From NCBI GenBank assembly GCA_016800925.1, contig JABCPU010000070.1:1-64000 (forward strand): a stretch of DNA of 64,000 nucleotides, given 5' to 3'. A model generated the notes under the pieces. That model was not told the DNA's origin. It did not search any database and saw only the letters and a program-made list of their open reading frames with translations. The translations under genes and the position numbers were made by a program. Positions 61,055 through 64,000 of this stretch are shown here, in pieces. This DNA comes from Suillus spraguei. Taxonomy: Eukaryota > Basidiomycota > Agaricomycetes > Boletales > Suillaceae. Each line of letters begins with the position of its first letter. Position 1 is the stretch's first letter.

Positions 61055-61694
61055 TAATTTGGACGTCTGGAGAGAAACTCACCTTCGACCATAGATTCAT
61101 CTCACACTCACAGTTTGTAACAGTACGGTATCACCTAGCTTACCTTCAAAGATGAATAGACCTCTGTTTCACTCAAGAAAGTCCAAGAGGCCGATTGCAA
61201 GGTTACAGTGCGTGAATCTCTCTCATGCTCACGTCTTCGCCGATACAAATCACACTTTTTGAAAGTCATCGGAAAAGCTGAAGGTGTACAGACGGAATGG
61301 CATGGCCACATCACGGCCGTATCCGTTGCCCCAGAGTATCGTCGTCTCTCACTAGCGCGGAACATGTGCCAGCGTCTCAAATTCGCTTCAGACGAGATAT
61401 ACAAGGGGTACCCTGTGGATCTTCATGAGTGCTGTAACAACACACTGGTCATCAAAATGCATGAGGGTATGGGATACGGCGTATACGGATGAGTAAGAGA
61501 GTACTACGATAACCTGGGAGTGGGAAGGATGGACGAGATGACGAGGACGCGTTTGGTGCGTATGCTTGTAATGGTGCTTTGGACTACACTGATATCTGAC
61601 AGATATGCGAAAATGTCTGTCGCGTGATGCGGCGCAACGATCTATACGGTCTAATGGTCGAGATATGATAGTCAGCGCTCATGATGTCTCGTAA
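61055..61694 (+). pseudogene. dead copy of NAA20
   Basis: Matches to NAA20 exons 2-5 begin at 61055. Exon 1 with its ATG is absent (acaatattaat where the original has acaatgagc). The GC donor of intron 2 is gone, exon 3 has deletions, and exon 4 has a stop (GGA TGA near 61486-61491) in place of the YRRVREYYG stretch. The last exon (MRKCLSRDAAQRS) is nearly unchanged. NatB activity must come from the copy at 51465. Confidence 0.85.
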
Positions 61695-61761
61695 ACTAGT
61701 AGACATATTTCACAGATGTTCGTTCACAAACTACTATCTCCATTATATTGCACCGAAAACG

Positions 61762-62542
61762 TCATATACTAAGTGGTGGAGGGTCGTCCGACCCAAGAGC
61801 AGCCAGCTCTTCATCATAAAACTGTGTTAATGCAACTTTGTCCGAACAGAACTCCTGCATCTTGATCCGAGTCTCTTCCGCCGCAGCTTCAGGTTTCTGC
61901 TCCTTACTCTTCATTGCACTACCCATGCGACTTGGACCCAACAAACGTCTGGTCGGGAACAAGAGCCCCTGGGAACCACCTATAACCTGTACAAATGCGG
62001 CACCAGACCGACGCACAAATTGCGAATACTTGAATGGTGCTCGGCGGTAAGAGTAAGCTCCGGCTTCCGAGTAAGAGGGCCGACCGCCATCAGATTTCAA
62101 TGGATCAATCAAAGAATCGTCTTCCAGTACGAATTTCGAAAGCATCCTGAGGAGCAAGGAAGGACAAGCAGCGCAGCAGTAAACATCTCTCCTCATTGTG
62201 CCGTCCGTGTCATTACTCTAAGGCACAGCGGGTAAGCTCAGTTGTGGTGCGCACTGGATTTTTGGAAGCTTCAAGTTGTGCCGTACGATTGCGGAAGCAA
62301 TTGTAACCACGATAATAGCGGGAATAATCATGAACTCCAGGTTACGCTCTTTGGTTGAACTCGGGCGAAGACTTCCTAGCAACTTGAGGGCGACACTGTC
62401 CGATAACACTGTGCAGCAGTAAGTTGGATTCTACTTGCGCCTTGACCGATTCACGGCCTCCTGTTATCAAAACCCAGTCACGGTAAGTCAGACTCAAGTC
62501 GGAGGTATTCAACCAGTATCCGTACTTGCAGTACTGAATCAC
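61762..62542 (-). CDS. second copy of the unknown duplicated gene(s)
   Basis: The 3' ORF (62196-61762, 144 codons) is longer than its partner at 52293, with extra segments after QFV (RRSGAAF) and after GLLF (PTRRLLG) that look like the fuller, less deleted form. The upstream ORF (62542-62342) and a short membrane-type ORF (MIIPAIIVVTIASAIVRHN, about 62331) match the partner, with a stop between. It could be the working copy even though its NAA20 neighbour is dead. Function is unknown. Confidence 0.5.
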
Positions 62543-62988
62543 TGGGAGTTATCGCAGGATGCTTCACGTCAAAGAAGGCTAGGGTTATTACAAGATGATC
62601 ATCTTAGTGCCGATGGCCAGCTAGGCTCAAGGCGCTTTGATCATCAAGTGGTACTACAGGTGTATAGGGGCGCGACACATTTTCACCGGGTCGTTTCAAA
62701 TTCGGGCTTGATGCCAGGTGTAGGATTAACATAAAACAAAATGGTACACTCGGCATTGCTACCCTTGGATCATTGGCAAGTAGAGCTACAAGTATTGATT
62801 GAGGGACAACGAGGGACGGTCAAGGCTAAGGACTCACGCATCTCGGCAATTCGACCAGTATTCTCCATGAGCCATGCGACTCAAATCAATCTCTAGCCCA
62901 CTGGGAATAACAAATACCGTCCCCGGAGAGTAAAATGGTTGTTGTTGGGAAGGGGGTGGTATCCAGAAAAGCAGCCGACGATCAGCTC

Positions 62989-64000
62989 CTACAATCCAAC
63001 ATCATCTTTCAGCCTGAGCAAATCAAGATCATCTTCCAGCCTGAGCAAATCAAGATCATAATCCAGCAAAAAAGGATCATTTTTCGGCCAACTAGGATAG
63101 TAATGAGAGGTGCGCTCGACTAACTCAGCAGTGTTATGCAGTGCATGCTCCAAGCTTGATGCGAAGCAAATAGCACGATTGTTGCAAGTATTGGTTGGGA
63201 TGGTAGTCTCTTGTTTACAAGGTGGGGGGCGACATTTATCAAAAGGGGATGCAAAGGAGGGGATTTCAGTGTGCTCCTGGAATTTCCGCTCAATCGCTGC
63301 ATCCCACAGCCGGAAAGTGGAATCATTTGAACCAGATACGATGCGAGTGCCATCGGGGGAGAACGAGACTGACGAAACCAGCAAAGTGTGCCCTCGGAAG
63401 GGCTCACCCAATGACAGCCCCGTCGCTGCATCCCACAGCCGGACAGTGAAATCTGAAGAACCAGACACGATGCGAGTGCCATCGGGGGAGAACGAGACTG
63501 ACCAAACCGAAGAAGTGTGCCCTCGGAAGGGCTCACCCAATGGCAGCCCCGTGCCACATCCCACAGCCGGATAGTGAATCAAAAGAACCAGACACGATGC
63601 GAGTACCATCGGGGGAGAACGAGACTGACCAAACCGATCAGTGTGCCCTCGGAAGGGCTCACCCAATGGCAGCCCCGTCGCTGCATCCCACAGCCGGATA
63701 GTGGAATCTTTTGAACCAGACACGATGCGAGTGCCATCGGGGGAGAACGAGACTGACAAACCGATTCAGTGTGCCCTCGGAAGGGCTCACCCAATGGCAG
63801 CCCCGTCGCTGCATCCCACAGCCGGATAGTGGAATCTTGAACCAGACACGATGCGAGTGCCATCGGGGGAGAACGAGACTGACAAACCGATTCAGTGTGC
63901 CCTCGGAAGGGCTCACCCAATGGCAGCCCCGTCGCTGCATCCCACAGCCGGACAGTGGAATCTCTTGAACCAGACACGATGCGAGTGCCATCGGGGGAGA
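62989..64000 (-). CDS. C-terminal WD40 end of a second NLR-like gene (partial)
   Basis: Six WD40 units of the same 43-codon type run off the window, spaced 129, 127, 128, 126 and 128 bases, again only short of 129. The tail after the last unit ([20 protein letters not shown], then [20 protein letters not shown]) matches the first gene. It then differs: a direct repeat of about 30 bases at 63003-63065 encodes repeated acidic LDLLRLEDD-type units before the stop at 62989. The NACHT part should lie to the right of the window. Confidence 0.7.

Larger units (their letters stand above)
60741..64000. repeat. segmental duplication of 51.0-54.5 kb
   Basis: In direct orientation, the left flank (60741-60860 against 51001-51170), NAA20, the unknown pair, the spacer and the start of the WD40 array recur in the same order. 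The offset is about 9.5-9.7 kb and similarity is high. The right edge is beyond the window. Confidence 0.88.

Overview
The window is nuclear DNA of a basidiomycete fungus, most likely an Agaricomycete. Genes carry many short introns of about 45 to 70 bases, housekeeping genes are tightly packed on both strands, and they alternate with Ty3-type chromovirus debris, degenerate gene copies and large NACHT-WD40 (STAND/NLR-like) genes. A Rhizoctonia/Ceratobasidium-like source is a guess, based on the abundance of NACHT-WD40 and single-propeller WD40 genes.

Layout. 1-7.5 kb is a nest of LTR retrotransposon fragments: two related LTRs with polypurine tracts, an extra twin zinc-knuckle ORF placed after the chromodomain, and a pol gene split by two insertions with 5-base target duplications. 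7.7-13.6 kb holds, on the minus strand, a seven-bladed WD40 protein with a conserved tail, the mitochondrial tRNA 2-thiouridylase (TRMU/SLM3) and a divergent protein kinase. 14.6-20.1 kb holds an unknown gene, ELP3, MDM12 and a HYPK-like gene, the last three packed head to tail and head to head. 20.1-22.8 kb is a graveyard of gene fragments. 22.8-29.2 kb holds a UDP-galactose-type transporter, the mitoribosomal protein MRP51 and CENP-C/MIF2. 29-39 kb is gene-poor: a tandem array of tRNA-Leu-like pseudogenes, a decayed duplicated gene, a WD40 paralogue with a dead tail, a UPF1 relic and a 61-bp palindrome. 39.4-51 kb holds DTD1, PGS1, a membrane RING protein, a PCL-type cyclin and an AT-hook protein. 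51-64 kb contains NAA20 (NatB), an unknown gene pair and a complete NACHT-WD40 gene with 14 nearly identical WD repeats. The NAA20, unknown-pair and WD40-end block is then repeated at 60.7 kb, where NAA20 is dead and a second WD40 array runs off the window.

The best-supported genes are ordinary eukaryotic housekeeping genes: tRNA modification (ELP3, TRMU), D-aminoacyl-tRNA editing (DTD1), N-terminal acetylation (NAA20, HYPK), mitochondrial lipid and translation functions (PGS1, MDM12, MRP51), the kinetochore (CENP-C) and cell-cycle control (cyclin). Their exon structure was worked out by keeping conserved protein motifs in frame across splice sites. Four introns need GC rather than GT donors. 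Several conserved frames (ELP3, MDM12 twice, the RING gene, the NACHT gene, pol) are broken by what looks like one missing base in a short homopolymer, and WD-repeat spacings fall short of 129 bases but never exceed it. I therefore suspect uncorrected deletion errors in this assembly and flag that wherever a gene looks broken.
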